Assembly: GCA_017849455.1 (NCBI GenBank)
Contig: JAFIGX010000004.1
Span: 1-64,000 of the forward strand
From: Pseudobacter sp.
GTDB lineage: Bacteria; Bacteroidota; Bacteroidia; Chitinophagales; Chitinophagaceae
Direction of reading: 5' to 3'
DNA: 64,000 nt
Positions within the stretch are counted from its first letter, which is position 1. Each line of letters begins with the position of its first letter. Below are positions 42,386 to 52,500 of the stretch, in pieces. The notes beneath the pieces were generated by a model. It saw nothing but the letters and a program-made list of their open reading frames with translations, was not told where the DNA came from and did no database searches. The position numbers were made by a program, and so were the translations under genes.

Positions 42386-44854
42386 TTACAATTCCACAAA
42401 AGCAGAAGGTATTCCTTCCACCGTGGCGCTTACCACGGACCTTCCCTGTTGGGTACGAACGCGAATGATGGCCCTGCCATTGTACAATTGCACATAGTTC
42501 GATCCGGAGGAAGTTCCCAGATCGTCGATCAGTTGCCCATCACCGGCCAGTTTGAAACGCACGAAACTGGCTGCATCCAGGCAGGGAACTTGGTCCGCAT
42601 CGAGCAATTGCACCTGAACAGTTGCGATACCTTCACGCTCCATCAATTTTTCCATTTTCAATTGAGAAGGCTTACCCCATTTTTCTGTCTGATACCGGAA
42701 TGAAAGGGAATCTTCGAGTTTTATTTTTCCCTTCTTCGCAATCACCTGCACCGTGTTGGTCCCTTTTGCGAAACGGAGATTCCAGCGTAACCCTGCTGCC
42801 GGGAAATCCTGGCTGTTGCGTTTCTTCACACCATAACTTTTTCCGTTGAGGAACAGTTCGGCCTCATCGCAATTGGAATATACTTTTATCATTTTCTCTT
42901 CGTCGTCATTGCCCCAGCGTACAGGCCATGAATGGCCGTAGATATGTATCATGGGTATTTGTGTCCAGTACGATTGAAACACATAGTATACTTCTTTTTT
43001 GGTGAGATCGCGTTCCACTACTCCTTTCTGGTTCATATACGGAACAGGATTATCGGGCCGTACCGGGGTTGAAAAATCCTTGAAAGGCCATTGTGCTGTG
43101 CCTGTGAGCCAGGGCATGGTTTCCTGCTCCTTCAGGTGCCAGTCGACCAGGTTGCAGATATACGATTCGCTCCAGTCCCCATCTTTGGAGACCCTCGCTG
43201 CGCCTCCATAGAGGGAAGCATCACCGGCACGCTCATCGGCGCCATTGCCCGATCTTATGGCGAGCAGGGCCTTATCGGGATTCTCCGAATGACGGCCTGC
43301 ATGGCTGTCGCCCCCCCATTCCACATGCAGAAAATGTTTTACTTTTTTGAATTCTTCTTCCGTTACCGACTTATACTCGGTATAGATACCGCGATACCAG
43401 CCGGCCCAGATGGAAGGAGAATATACATCAACAATATCCTTACAAAAATCACAGCGGCGGATAGCTGTTTTCCGGGAAGGGTCGAGCGAATGCGAAAGCT
43501 CATGCAATTCTTTCATGAAGGCCCTGATCTTTTCTTTATCGAATTCAGGAAAATCGCCAGGCCAGTCGTTCTCATTGCCCAGTCCCCAGATAATGACGGC
43601 AGGATGATTGTAATGCTGCTCGATCATATTGCGGAGCATGCGCCTGGCCTGGTCTCTATACACATTGCCTCCCAGTCCGCCCCGGCACCAGGGAATCTCT
43701 TCCCATACAAGAATGCCCAGGCTATCACAAAGGTGGAGGATGATCCGGGATTGCTGGTAATGACCGAGGCGGATAAAATTGACACCCATCTCTTTCATCA
43801 TGATCATCTCACGGCGCATCAGGTCTTCGGTCATGGCCGCACCAAGCCCTGCATGGTCTTCATGGCGATGGGTCCCTCTCAGCAATAACCTGTTCCCATT
43901 GAGCAGGAAAGGCCCATTGTCGACAAATTCGAAATTCCTGAACCCTACTTTCTCCCTTAGGATAAACTCGCCCTGCGGGGTCTTCAGGGTCAGTTCAATG
44001 GTGTATAGTGCCGGATTTTCGGTTGACCATAACTGTGGTTTCTTTACGGGGATTTGGCCGATGGGAATATTCCCTTCCCCCGGTACAACTTTCTGTACAT
44101 ATTCCTGAAGCTGCCTGGCCGATGGATCGAATATTTTGACGACGGCGTCTGCTTCTTTCAGTTGGGCCGGGTTGCGGAAACGGCATCGGATGTTGATCCT
44201 GCCCATTTTGCCGGCAGGGTCCGTTTCAGCTTCTGCCAATAGTTTATCGACCGATAAAGCAGGTGTGTAGACCAGGTTGAGATAGCGGTAGATACCACCA
44301 TAGAGATTGAAATCGGAGAGATCGGAAGGGATCATTTCGAGATCGCGTGAATTATCGGTGCGGATGGAGACAGGCACTTTCCCCCTGAACTGCTTCTGGA
44401 ATACGTCCAGCTTTTTTAAGGTGGCCACTGCATCGGTAATATCAATTGTAAATTCATCATAGCCGCCAACATGCGAAGCGACTTTGGTATTGTATACATA
44501 TACTTCCGTCTTCTGTCCTGCTCCTTCAAAATGCAATAAGGTTCTGCCATCCGTATACGGGTTCTGTATATCGAGCTGTGTCCGGTACCAGGCGGGGCCC
44601 TGGTAATAATTTACATCGGGGTCTACTGCATCGGTGGCATTCACGCAATGCGGGAGGGTTACGCGCTGCCACAGGGGCACGCTTTCGGGGTTGCCTTTAC
44701 CAACGGGCCTGATGGCTTCCCAGATACCGCCGAGGTCCTGCCGGAGAAATTCCCAGTTATCGTTCAAACGCCGGCTTTGTTGCGCCGGCACGGGTACGCT
44801 AAAAATAGAAGTGATCAACAATGCAAGAATAAAAGCTCCTGGTTTCCTGTTCAT
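42386..44854 (-). CDS. GH2 beta-glycosidase (beta-galactosidase type)
   Basis: Retaining exo-beta-glycosidase. The 822-aa secreted protein (signal peptide ending PVPAQ) has the GH2 order: jelly-roll (LNDNWEFLRQD, AWYRTQLDIQNPY), Ig-like domain, barrel (GTHRHEDHAGLGAAMTED) with acid/base Glu428 in IIWGLGNENDW and nucleophile Glu512 in FLHVEWGGDSHAG, and C-terminal sandwich domains. It is likely a beta-galactosidase; beta-glucuronidase is possible, since no motif decides. It lies between the two GH95-type genes. Confidence 0.88.
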   Translation of the reverse strand: MNRKPGAFILALLITSIFSVPVPAQQSRRLNDNWEFLRQDLGGIWEAIRPVGKGNPESVPLWQRVTLPHCVNATDAVDPDVNYYQGPAWYRTQLDIQNPYTDGRTLLHFEGAGQKTEVYVYNTKVASHVGGYDEFTIDITDAVATLKKLDVFQKQFRGKVPVSIRTDNSRDLEMIPSDLSDFNLYGGIYRYLNLVYTPALSVDKLLAEAETDPAGKMGRINIRCRFRNPAQLKEADAVVKIFDPSARQLQEYVQKVVPGEGNIPIGQIPVKKPQLWSTENPALYTIELTLKTPQGEFILREKVGFRNFEFVDNGPFLLNGNRLLLRGTHRHEDHAGLGAAMTEDLMRREMIMMKEMGVNFIRLGHYQQSRIILHLCDSLGILVWEEIPWCRGGLGGNVYRDQARRMLRNMIEQHYNHPAVIIWGLGNENDWPGDFPEFDKEKIRAFMKELHELSHSLDPSRKTAIRRCDFCKDIVDVYSPSIWAGWYRGIYTEYKSVTEEEFKKVKHFLHVEWGGDSHAGRHSENPDKALLAIRSGNGADERAGDASLYGGAARVSKDGDWSESYICNLVDWHLKEQETMPWLTGTAQWPFKDFSTPVRPDNPVPYMNQKGVVERDLTKKEVYYVFQSYWTQIPMIHIYGHSWPVRWGNDDEEKMIKVYSNCDEAELFLNGKSYGVKKRNSQDFPAAGLRWNLRFAKGTNTVQVIAKKGKIKLEDSLSFRYQTEKWGKPSQLKMEKLMEREGIATVQVQLLDADQVPCLDAASFVRFKLAGDGQLIDDLGTSSGSNYVQLYNGRAIIRVRTQQGRSVVSATVEGIPSAFVEL

Positions 44855-44883
44855 GGATAGCTTGTCTTAGAACTATGATTTAA

Positions 44884-47136
44884 TCAATGTTGCGCAGGGA
44901 GCCCCCAATAATTGGTATGCTTATCTACCCCCACTGCATTCATCACATAAGCGGACTGTTTGGCCCCTGTATACAGGATCACTTCTTCTCCTTTCTTCAG
45001 ATCGATGCCGATCACACCATTCTCCAATTGCCTGATGGTATAAAGACGTTTGCCGATGCTTTTTGGCACGATGTTCCAGCCGGTTTTTATCCGGCAGGGA
45101 GCACCTGCCAGGCTCTTCACCTTTATATATTGTGTTTGCCCATTCCGGCGCACGGCGCTCACTTCGAAAGCGCCCACTGCTCTCAATTTATCGAATGCCG
45201 CTTCTTTCCATTCATCCGGAACAGCAGGGAATACACGAATGATGCCGCCCCAGCTTTGTAACAGCATTTCATCGATCGTGGTCACGGCCGATAAAGGCGT
45301 TTCGATCACCGGGCCTGCTTCGAGATACATGGTATTGGGTTTGATGGCGAATTTGCCTTTATCGATCATATCATTCAGGAGTGACAGGGTTTTATTGCCG
45401 TTGCCCATCATGGCATAGATAGAGCCGGAGCCACTGTAAGAATAGCCGCGCCAGGCGCTGTTATTGTTCTCCCATTGTTCGAGCGAGCGGCGGATGAGAT
45501 CACGATTCCCAGGTTGGTCCCAGTTGATCTCATGAATGGGATAGACCATGAGCAGGTGGGAATAATGGCGGTGCGACAAAGTAAAGGATGCATCCCGCCC
45601 GATCCTGAAACCATATTCATCCTGCGGATAAGGCACCAGGTTGTTCAGGACTTCTTTCCAGGTAGTAGCCAGTGAATCTTTCAGCTTCAACTGTTCATCC
45701 ATGTATAACAAAGTGCGGCAGCCCCAGCGGAAAACAGAAAGATCATAATTGGCATCGCGGGTAATGCCTTTGGGATATTCGGGAGAATAAGTATAGGGAA
45801 GATGATATTTCCCGTCGGCCCCTTGCTCCATAATATGCAGGTAGTAATTGATGCTTCTTCTCAAAACCGGGTAAAGCTGTTGCATGATCTGCGCATCGCA
45901 ACTGTATTCATAAGCCTGCCAGCATACATGCAGCAACCAGGTAAGATTGCCCAATTCCAACGAAGCACCGCTCGCACCGGTGCTGTCGTTCCCTTTCAGC
46001 ACTTTGATACCGGAGGTCATCGTATAAGGCCCTGACCGGCCCAGGGCCGCCGAGTTATAACGGTAAGGTTCAGGCGCATTTTCAGAGAGCTCTTTGAGAT
46101 GGTCTGTGACCACTTTAAGGAGTGGCTTCACCAGTTCGAGATGGTTGGAAGCGAAGAAAGGATAATAGGTAAGCTGGATATTCAGGTTCCACCAGTATTT
46201 GGGCCAGGGTGTGATGCGGTACCAAGGACCCATCAGGTCGATGGGTATAGCGCCTTCGCGGGTGCCCGCACGCATCTTGTATTGCTGTGCCCACCAGAAA
46301 CTTTGCAGCCGCCCATCAGGAATGGCAATGAAACTCTGCTGATAAAAGCGGCGCCATTCGGAGCGATGTGCCGTCATGAGGGCAGGCACAGCAGCACTTG
46401 TAATGGTTTGCAACGTTTCGCCGGCAAGCTTTTTGGAATCGTTATTGGGCCAGGTGTTGGCGATGGTGATGAACAACGATCTTGTACCGTCTGCATCCGA
46501 TTGTTTCCAGGCAGTAGTATAGCTGCCGCCAACTGTTAAAGGCTGATAGTGATAATTCACTTTGTTCTCTTCTATGAAGGTAGCGGGAGGATTGGGCTTG
46601 TAGCTGGACGAAGAATCGCGCAGCGTAGCAAAAGGGCTTTTGGAAATTTCAGGAAGCCATTTCCAGGAAAAATATTGGTTGCCGGTGGTCTGAAAGATCA
46701 TCACGTCCTTGTTAGCCGGTATGAACCCTTTCAATTGAATGGGGCCGTCGGCGGTAATAATGGTGCCCTTCACTTCGGCATTCCAGAGATCGAGGCGTAA
46801 CTGTATTTTTTTGATGGGACTATTGCATTGCATCAGGAATCTGCCTATCGGCAGGCGGCACCGGCCCAGTGAGGGGTTGATGCCTTCACGATGATCTACC
46901 ACATCCGTCCTTCCCAGGTCGAAGCGGAGAGCATTATCATTCTCCCGGTAGATCATCACACCCAATAGTCCATTGCCGAGAAATATGCCTTCTTCCCATT
47001 TGTTCGTCAGGTTGTCGAACAGCATGTCCTGTTTGGCCATGAAACTTGTCCAATCCGTTTTCTGTTGCCATTGTGAATAGGCCTCCAGGCCAATGCAGCA
47101 AATAATGGCGATGAATGCAAATCTTTTTTTCATCAA
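44884..47136 (-). CDS. divergent GH95-like glycoside hydrolase
   Basis: The 750-aa secreted protein (signal peptide ending EAYSQ) has the GH95 plan: N-terminal sandwich with WEEGIFLGNGLLGVMIYREN, then an (alpha/alpha)6 barrel with PKYWWNLNIQLTYYPFFASN (Asn pair kept as NLN), RHYSHLLMVYPIHE and a C-terminal domain. Where true GH95 proteins carry [10 protein letters not shown]..., it reads VIETPLSAVTTIDEML, so the acid/base Asp is replaced by Glu at about residue 612. The substrate is therefore uncertain; it may act on another alpha-linked sugar. It starts the enzyme block after the third SusCD unit. Confidence 0.75.
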   Translation of the reverse strand: MMKKRFAFIAIICCIGLEAYSQWQQKTDWTSFMAKQDMLFDNLTNKWEEGIFLGNGLLGVMIYRENDNALRFDLGRTDVVDHREGINPSLGRCRLPIGRFLMQCNSPIKKIQLRLDLWNAEVKGTIITADGPIQLKGFIPANKDVMIFQTTGNQYFSWKWLPEISKSPFATLRDSSSSYKPNPPATFIEENKVNYHYQPLTVGGSYTTAWKQSDADGTRSLFITIANTWPNNDSKKLAGETLQTITSAAVPALMTAHRSEWRRFYQQSFIAIPDGRLQSFWWAQQYKMRAGTREGAIPIDLMGPWYRITPWPKYWWNLNIQLTYYPFFASNHLELVKPLLKVVTDHLKELSENAPEPYRYNSAALGRSGPYTMTSGIKVLKGNDSTGASGASLELGNLTWLLHVCWQAYEYSCDAQIMQQLYPVLRRSINYYLHIMEQGADGKYHLPYTYSPEYPKGITRDANYDLSVFRWGCRTLLYMDEQLKLKDSLATTWKEVLNNLVPYPQDEYGFRIGRDASFTLSHRHYSHLLMVYPIHEINWDQPGNRDLIRRSLEQWENNNSAWRGYSYSGSGSIYAMMGNGNKTLSLLNDMIDKGKFAIKPNTMYLEAGPVIETPLSAVTTIDEMLLQSWGGIIRVFPAVPDEWKEAAFDKLRAVGAFEVSAVRRNGQTQYIKVKSLAGAPCRIKTGWNIVPKSIGKRLYTIRQLENGVIGIDLKKGEEVILYTGAKQSAYVMNAVGVDKHTNYWGLPAQH

Positions 47137-47158
47137 TAACTTCTTGTATTAATTATTA

Positions 47159-47249
47159 TTTACCACGAAGACACGAAGGCACAAAGGATAAATGGGAAGT
47201 CTGGGAATGCTCAACACTGTTGAAGGTGGTTTTGTGTCTTCGTGGTAAA
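47159..47249. repeat. CACGAAG-type intergenic inverted repeat
   Basis: TTTACCACGAAGACAC (47159-47174) and GTGTCTTCGTGGTAAA (47234-47249) are perfect 16-bp arms. The left arm goes on with GAAGGCACAAAGG. It lies between the FAS1 gene and the GH95-like gene, and an A run follows on the plus strand. Sequences of the form CCACGAAGGCACGAAG are dispersed in many bacterial genomes. A role in processing or terminating the transcript between the SusCD part and the enzyme part is possible. Confidence 0.75.
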
Positions 47250-47261
47250 AAAAAATCATCC

Positions 47262-48011
47262 TTACTCCGGTAATGTCGTGGACAAGAACCGGTCGATCAC
47301 ATGTACGGTGCCGTTAGTGGCCAACAGGCTGCTGGTACGAACGTTCCTCACATCATTCAATACGATCGGGTAATCCGACGTATTGGATGGGGAGGAGTTC
47401 ACGACCTTCAGCTTGAGATGTGAGCTGGGGTTGGGCGTAAAAGGAACTGCTGCAGCAGCGCGGGTGATACCGGCCGGCAGGCTTACAAGCGTTCCGGGAG
47501 GGGCCAGGGTGGTCGACTCGTAGTTCCTGCCCGGTTCCTTCATGGTATAATGATCATAGACCCCATCCACGATATGGTAAAGCAGGAAGTTCCTTACAAA
47601 ATCCTTGGGATAATCTTCCCATTTGGTACCGACCTTTCCATTCACATAGTTGGCGCCGAAGAAACAATCCGTCTGCACAGAATCCTTGTTGTTGACCTTG
47701 GCGGTACGGTAGATGGCGTCATTGTGCAGCAGGATAAAGGTTTTACCTGTTTTCTCGAACTCGTTCAGATCGATCTCTGCGTATTGAAGGCCCTGCATCA
47801 TACGGCGGAAGATCGTGTCTTTCGGATCTAAAGCACCGTTGGCCCTATCTTTCAGGAATTGGCCGGCCGATTTATTCAGGTTCGGATCGAGCGTATGTGA
47901 GGTGCGGTCATAATCCTTTTGGAGGCTCAGCTTTTTGCAACTGGCCAGCATCATCAGGAGGCAGGCCCCTGCCAGTAATATATGGATCGTATGATTATTG
48001 GTCTTTGTCAT
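47262..48011 (-). CDS. FAS1 (fasciclin) domain lipoprotein
   Basis: Start at 48011 (MTKTNNHTIHILLAGACLLM) gives a lipoprotein signal with Cys25 (LASCKK); the upstream frame runs into susD. 249 aa with one FAS1 domain: EKTGKTFILLHNDAIYR, FVRNFLLYHIVDGVYDHY and the hallmark end NGTVHVIDRFLSTTLPE. FAS1 lipoproteins in Bacteroidota glycan loci are encoded just after SusCD and probably help to bind glycan or attach partners at the cell surface. It lies 10 bp after susD 3. Confidence 0.82.
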   Translation of the reverse strand: MTKTNNHTIHILLAGACLLMMLASCKKLSLQKDYDRTSHTLDPNLNKSAGQFLKDRANGALDPKDTIFRRMMQGLQYAEIDLNEFEKTGKTFILLHNDAIYRTAKVNNKDSVQTDCFFGANYVNGKVGTKWEDYPKDFVRNFLLYHIVDGVYDHYTMKEPGRNYESTTLAPPGTLVSLPAGITRAAAAVPFTPNPSSHLKLKVVNSSPSNTSDYPIVLNDVRNVRTSSLLATNGTVHVIDRFLSTTLPE

Positions 48012-48021
48012 GGTTGCGGCA

Positions 48022-49533
48022 TTAATTGTATGAATTATTTTGTACCAACAGCTTGTTATCTTCCAGCACACTGCGAAAGATAGGCCAGAGCAATTTATCT
48101 GCATTGGAACCGAAACCTGTGGGTGGATAGCCCTGCCTGATCTGGCGGAGCTTCAACGTTGGGTCGAGCGCTTCATTTACCTTATTGGTGCGAACGAGGT
48201 CGAACCAGCGTTTGCCTTCGCCATACAACTCCCATCGGCGTTCGCTGATGATGGCCCTTTCCAGCGCTTCCGGCGTATTCACGGCTGGATCGGCGCTGTT
48301 ATAAGCAGCCAGGCCCGCACGTACCCTGATATAATTCAGGTAGCGAAGTGCATCGGTGCCGTTGCTGGTCTTGTTCAATGCTTCTGCATAGAGCAGGTAC
48401 ATATCAGTAAGCCTGTACATGACGAGATATACCGGCACTTTCTTGGTATCGTCGTTCCAGGCAGGATTGCCGGAAGAAGGGGCCGGATAATATTTATATA
48501 GTCTGTCCTGCAAGCTGGAGGAAGCCACATCGATCGTTTGTTTGGCCCTGAGATCGGCAGTAACCGCCGGCCAGTCCTTGAACACGGTCGAATCGATCTT
48601 CATCGGGCTGTTGTTATGGAAAATGGAAACAGGCAAACAGGCGCAGCCATTCACGGTGAAATCCCAGTGGATGCTCCAGATATTCTCAGTGGTAGCGGCC
48701 GTGGTGAAGATCTTTTTCCAGTCCACTGCAGCAGCCAGGTCGGTGGCATCCAGACCTCTGTATACTTTGCCGCTCGGGTTCTTTGCTTTGAACAGGTTGG
48801 TAAACCAGATCAGTGCATTGGGATAATCCTTTCTCCACATGTATACATCGGCCATGATGGCACAGATAGCACCTTCGCTGATATACCAAACGCCGGGATG
48901 GCTACCTGTTTTGGGGACCAGGTTGTATGCCCTGGTAAGATCGGGAATGATGATCTCGTCGAAGATCTTGTCTTTCGATTCCCTTTTCCGGGCAGGCGGC
49001 TGATTGATATCTGTGTAAGGCTCTGTCCAGATCGGTGCATCGCCCCAAAGCCTTACTATATAGAAATAAGACATGGCGCGCAGCGCATACGCCTGGGCCA
49101 TATTGTTATTGATAATGGCCGGCGTTGCGTTCGGGTCATAATCGGGTACCAGAGGAATATACTTGATACAATTATTGGCGCGTCCGATAGTGCGGAACAA
49201 CCCCGACCAGTTGGCAGCGCCATTGTTGGAGGTAAGCTCATTCAATGACATCTCCACTGTATTGGAAGTACTGTATTGGGATCTGTCGAAGTTATCGGTT
49301 CTGCCTTCACCCCAGTAATGATACTTGCCCCAGGTCTTATCGGTGCCGCCGCCTGTCATTTCCTGCTGAAAGGAAGTGTATACGCCGGTCATGGCGGCAG
49401 TGATATCTTTAACGGACTTGAAATATTTGTCGATCGGTACCTGGCTCAATGGCTTTTCATTCAGGAATTTTTTACAACCATAGTTAGCGAAGAGCACAGA
49501 TGCCAATACCGCTGTATAGATTATTTTTTTCAT
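48022..49533 (-). CDS. SusD/RagB-type surface glycan-binding lipoprotein (pair 3)
   Basis: 503 aa with lipobox Cys20 in MKKIIYTAVLASVLFANYGC. RagB/SusD signs: PIDKYFKSVKDITAAMTGVY near the N-terminus, YALRAMSYFYIVRLWGDAPI in the TPR-like part, and VYLVMYRLTDMYLLYAEALN with RRWELYGEGKRWFDLVR near the C-terminus. It lies 11 bp after its SusC partner and before the FAS1 lipoprotein. Confidence 0.93.
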   Translation of the reverse strand: MKKIIYTAVLASVLFANYGCKKFLNEKPLSQVPIDKYFKSVKDITAAMTGVYTSFQQEMTGGGTDKTWGKYHYWGEGRTDNFDRSQYSTSNTVEMSLNELTSNNGAANWSGLFRTIGRANNCIKYIPLVPDYDPNATPAIINNNMAQAYALRAMSYFYIVRLWGDAPIWTEPYTDINQPPARKRESKDKIFDEIIIPDLTRAYNLVPKTGSHPGVWYISEGAICAIMADVYMWRKDYPNALIWFTNLFKAKNPSGKVYRGLDATDLAAAVDWKKIFTTAATTENIWSIHWDFTVNGCACLPVSIFHNNSPMKIDSTVFKDWPAVTADLRAKQTIDVASSSLQDRLYKYYPAPSSGNPAWNDDTKKVPVYLVMYRLTDMYLLYAEALNKTSNGTDALRYLNYIRVRAGLAAYNSADPAVNTPEALERAIISERRWELYGEGKRWFDLVRTNKVNEALDPTLKLRQIRQGYPPTGFGSNADKLLWPIFRSVLEDNKLLVQNNSYN

Positions 49534-49544
49534 CGTTTCGCTTT

Positions 49545-52500
49545 TTAGAAGTTTACATTAATGCCAACGCCCACTTCCCTTCTCTTGGGATATTTTCCGT
49601 TATCCAGTCCGATGGCGAGGCCGGAAGAGCTGAATTCCGGATCATACCAGGTGTAATTGGTCCATGTGAGCAGGTTGGTGCCATAGAGGAAGATACTGGC
49701 CGAGTTCAGGCGCATTCTCTTCGCCACACGCGATTCGAGATTATAATTCAGGCGGGCGCTGCTCAGCCTGATGAATGAACCATCTTCCAGGTAAAGGCTG
49801 TTATAGCCGAGGCTCATGGAACCGCGACCATCTTTCCTGCTGAACAGTGGATAGATAGATTCATCGCCCTGTTTCTGCCAGGAGTAGAGGATGGCATCCC
49901 AGATGGGAGGAGAATAGGTCGAGTTATTGCGGTTCTGGTCATTGCGCACATAGTTGTAGATATCGTTACCGAACTGCCCGTTGAACAATACGTTCAGGGA
50001 GAAATTCTTGTAGCGGATAGTGGTGGAAATGCCGAAATAATAATCGGGCACTGCATTTCCGCAGATCATTTTGTCGAGATCATCGATCACACCATCATTA
50101 TTCACATCGAACCATTCTGTATCACCGCCTTCGAGTTTGACACCATTTCTATATTTCGAATATACGGTACCGGTATAGTCCTTACCTCCGCCATCGGTAT
50201 ACTGGCCGTTGGGTTTTCCATCGGGCCCCAACACAGGGGTCAGTTTCGCGCCATTCTGATCATAGGCATTCGATTCATTCCACTGGTAAACGCCGAGGTT
50301 TTTCCAGAGATAGAAATCACCGATCTTACCTCCTTCGCGGATCAGCCACTGGTCCTGGATACGGGGTGTGCTGTTGGCGAGTTCCTTGATATATCCTTTC
50401 TGGAAAGAAATATTACCGGTTACATCCCAACTGAAATTTTTGGTGAGTATGGGAGTGCCGCCCAGGGTGAATTCCCAGCCTTTGTTCTCGATGGTGCCGA
50501 GGTTCATGATCACTTTTTCTTTCCCGGTTTCTTTGGGAAGGCTCGCATCGTAGAGCAGGTTCTTGGTGGTCTTGACATAATAATCGGCGGTGAAAGTCAC
50601 GCGGCCTTTGAGCATACTGAGGTCGATACCGAAATTGGAGCTGGTAGTGGTCTCCCATTTGACATTGGGATTGCCGAGGGTCAGGCTCTCGAATGCTGCG
50701 CTATTGCCATTATAAAATTGCTGGCCGAATTCCATCAAAGAATAGGAAGGATAATCACTGATACGGTCGTTACCGCTCTGGCCAAGGCTGTAGCGCAGCT
50801 TGCCGTCCTGGAGGATACCGGCTGCCCAATCCATGAACTTCTCGGAAGAGAAACGCCAGGCCGCCGACCCGGAGAAGAAGTCACCATACTTATTGGCGGA
50901 ACCAAATCTCGATGAACCGTCATGGCGATAGGTGCCTTGTAAGATATACTTGCCAAGATAGCTGTAACCGAGACGTGCGAACACGGAAGCATCTGCATTG
51001 GCAGTGGCGGTAGTCTTCGTTTTGGTAAGATCAATGATGCCTGCATTCGAAGTGTTGATCTCTTCGCTCAGATATCGATACATGGCGATCGTATAACCGT
51101 CTTCACGCTTTCTATCGACACTGAATCCAAGCAGACCTGTTACATCGTGTTTCCCCCCGAATGTTTTCTTATAATTCAGGAATGCCTGGTATTCCCAATA
51201 GAATTTTTTGCCGAAGGTATTGCTGCCTGTTGCATCGCCCGTTCCGCCCGATGTAAGTGAGCTGGGCATAAAAGACCTGTTGTTCTGGTTATCGAGCTGG
51301 GCATTGAAGAGCGTGCTGAATTTCAGTTCCGGGAGGATCTGGTAATTGATCGTGGTATTGAACTGTATGAGATAATTATTGTCATTGTCCTGGTTCAGGA
51401 GCGCATAGGCCACGGGGTTCCTTTTGGATTCCACATAGCTGGCCAGTGATCCGTCGGGCCTGTAGATACTGGTCCACGGATTTCGCTCGAACACCTGCCG
51501 GGCGCTGGTCCCGATGGGCACATTGTTCCCGGTTTGCCAGGCGAAGGCAAGGCTATGGCTTACGCTCAGGTTCTTGGTAGCCTGGTAACCCACATTGATC
51601 TTCGACTGTATCCTTTTCAGCCAGCTATTGATCACGATGGAGCGGTCATCGGTATAGTTCACGCTACCATAATAGTTCACACCGTTCTGTCCGCCGCTGA
51701 GACTTACCGATACTACATCTTTATTCGCTGTTCTGAACAGGAGGTCCTGGTAATCGTTATCTGCATTGAGGTAGGGGTTTACGGAATCCAGGTTGATGCC
51801 GTTATTGCCGTCGCCGCGCATCTTGCGATAATACCGCAGTTCATCGGCAGTGGTAGTACGGAGCTTATGCGCCAGCTTACCCATGACGTGATTATAATTC
51901 ACGCTCACCAACGGCTTGCCGGATTTGCCTCTCTTGGTAGTGATGAGGATCACTCCATTGGCGCCGCGTGCTCCGTAGATGGCCACGGAAGAACCATCTT
52001 TCAGTATCTCTATCGATTCGATATCGGCAGGGTTGACGAAATTTCCATTATCGCTGATGATCCCATCGATCACATAAAGCGGGCCGTTACCGGAATTGAT
52101 GGTAGAAGCACCGCGGACCTGGATGGTACCCTGACCTGCGGGGTCTCCGTTATCATTGGTGACCAATACACCGGCGGCCCTTCCCTGGATGGCATCGAAC
52201 AGGGTAATGGGCTGGCGCTCCTGGATCTGTTTGGCGCCCACCGATGAAATGGAACCGCCCAGGTCGCGCTTCCTCATGGTGCCGCCATAACCGATCACCA
52301 CCACTTCATCGAGGGCTGAATTGCCTTCGCTCAACTGGATGTCGAGGCTTTTGCGTGTACCGACAGTCTCCTCTTTGCCGGCAAAGCCAACATAAGAGAA
52401 AACCAGCACTGACTTTGAATTGGGGACCGAGATCATGAACTTACCATCATCGTTCGTGGTGGTGCCCGTGGAAGAACCTTTCACATTCACACTGACACCT

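Noticed and set aside
47159..47249. The inverted repeat as an ordinary Rho-independent terminator.
   Set aside because: The arms are far apart (59 bp) and no T-run follows the stem in the direction of the surrounding genes.
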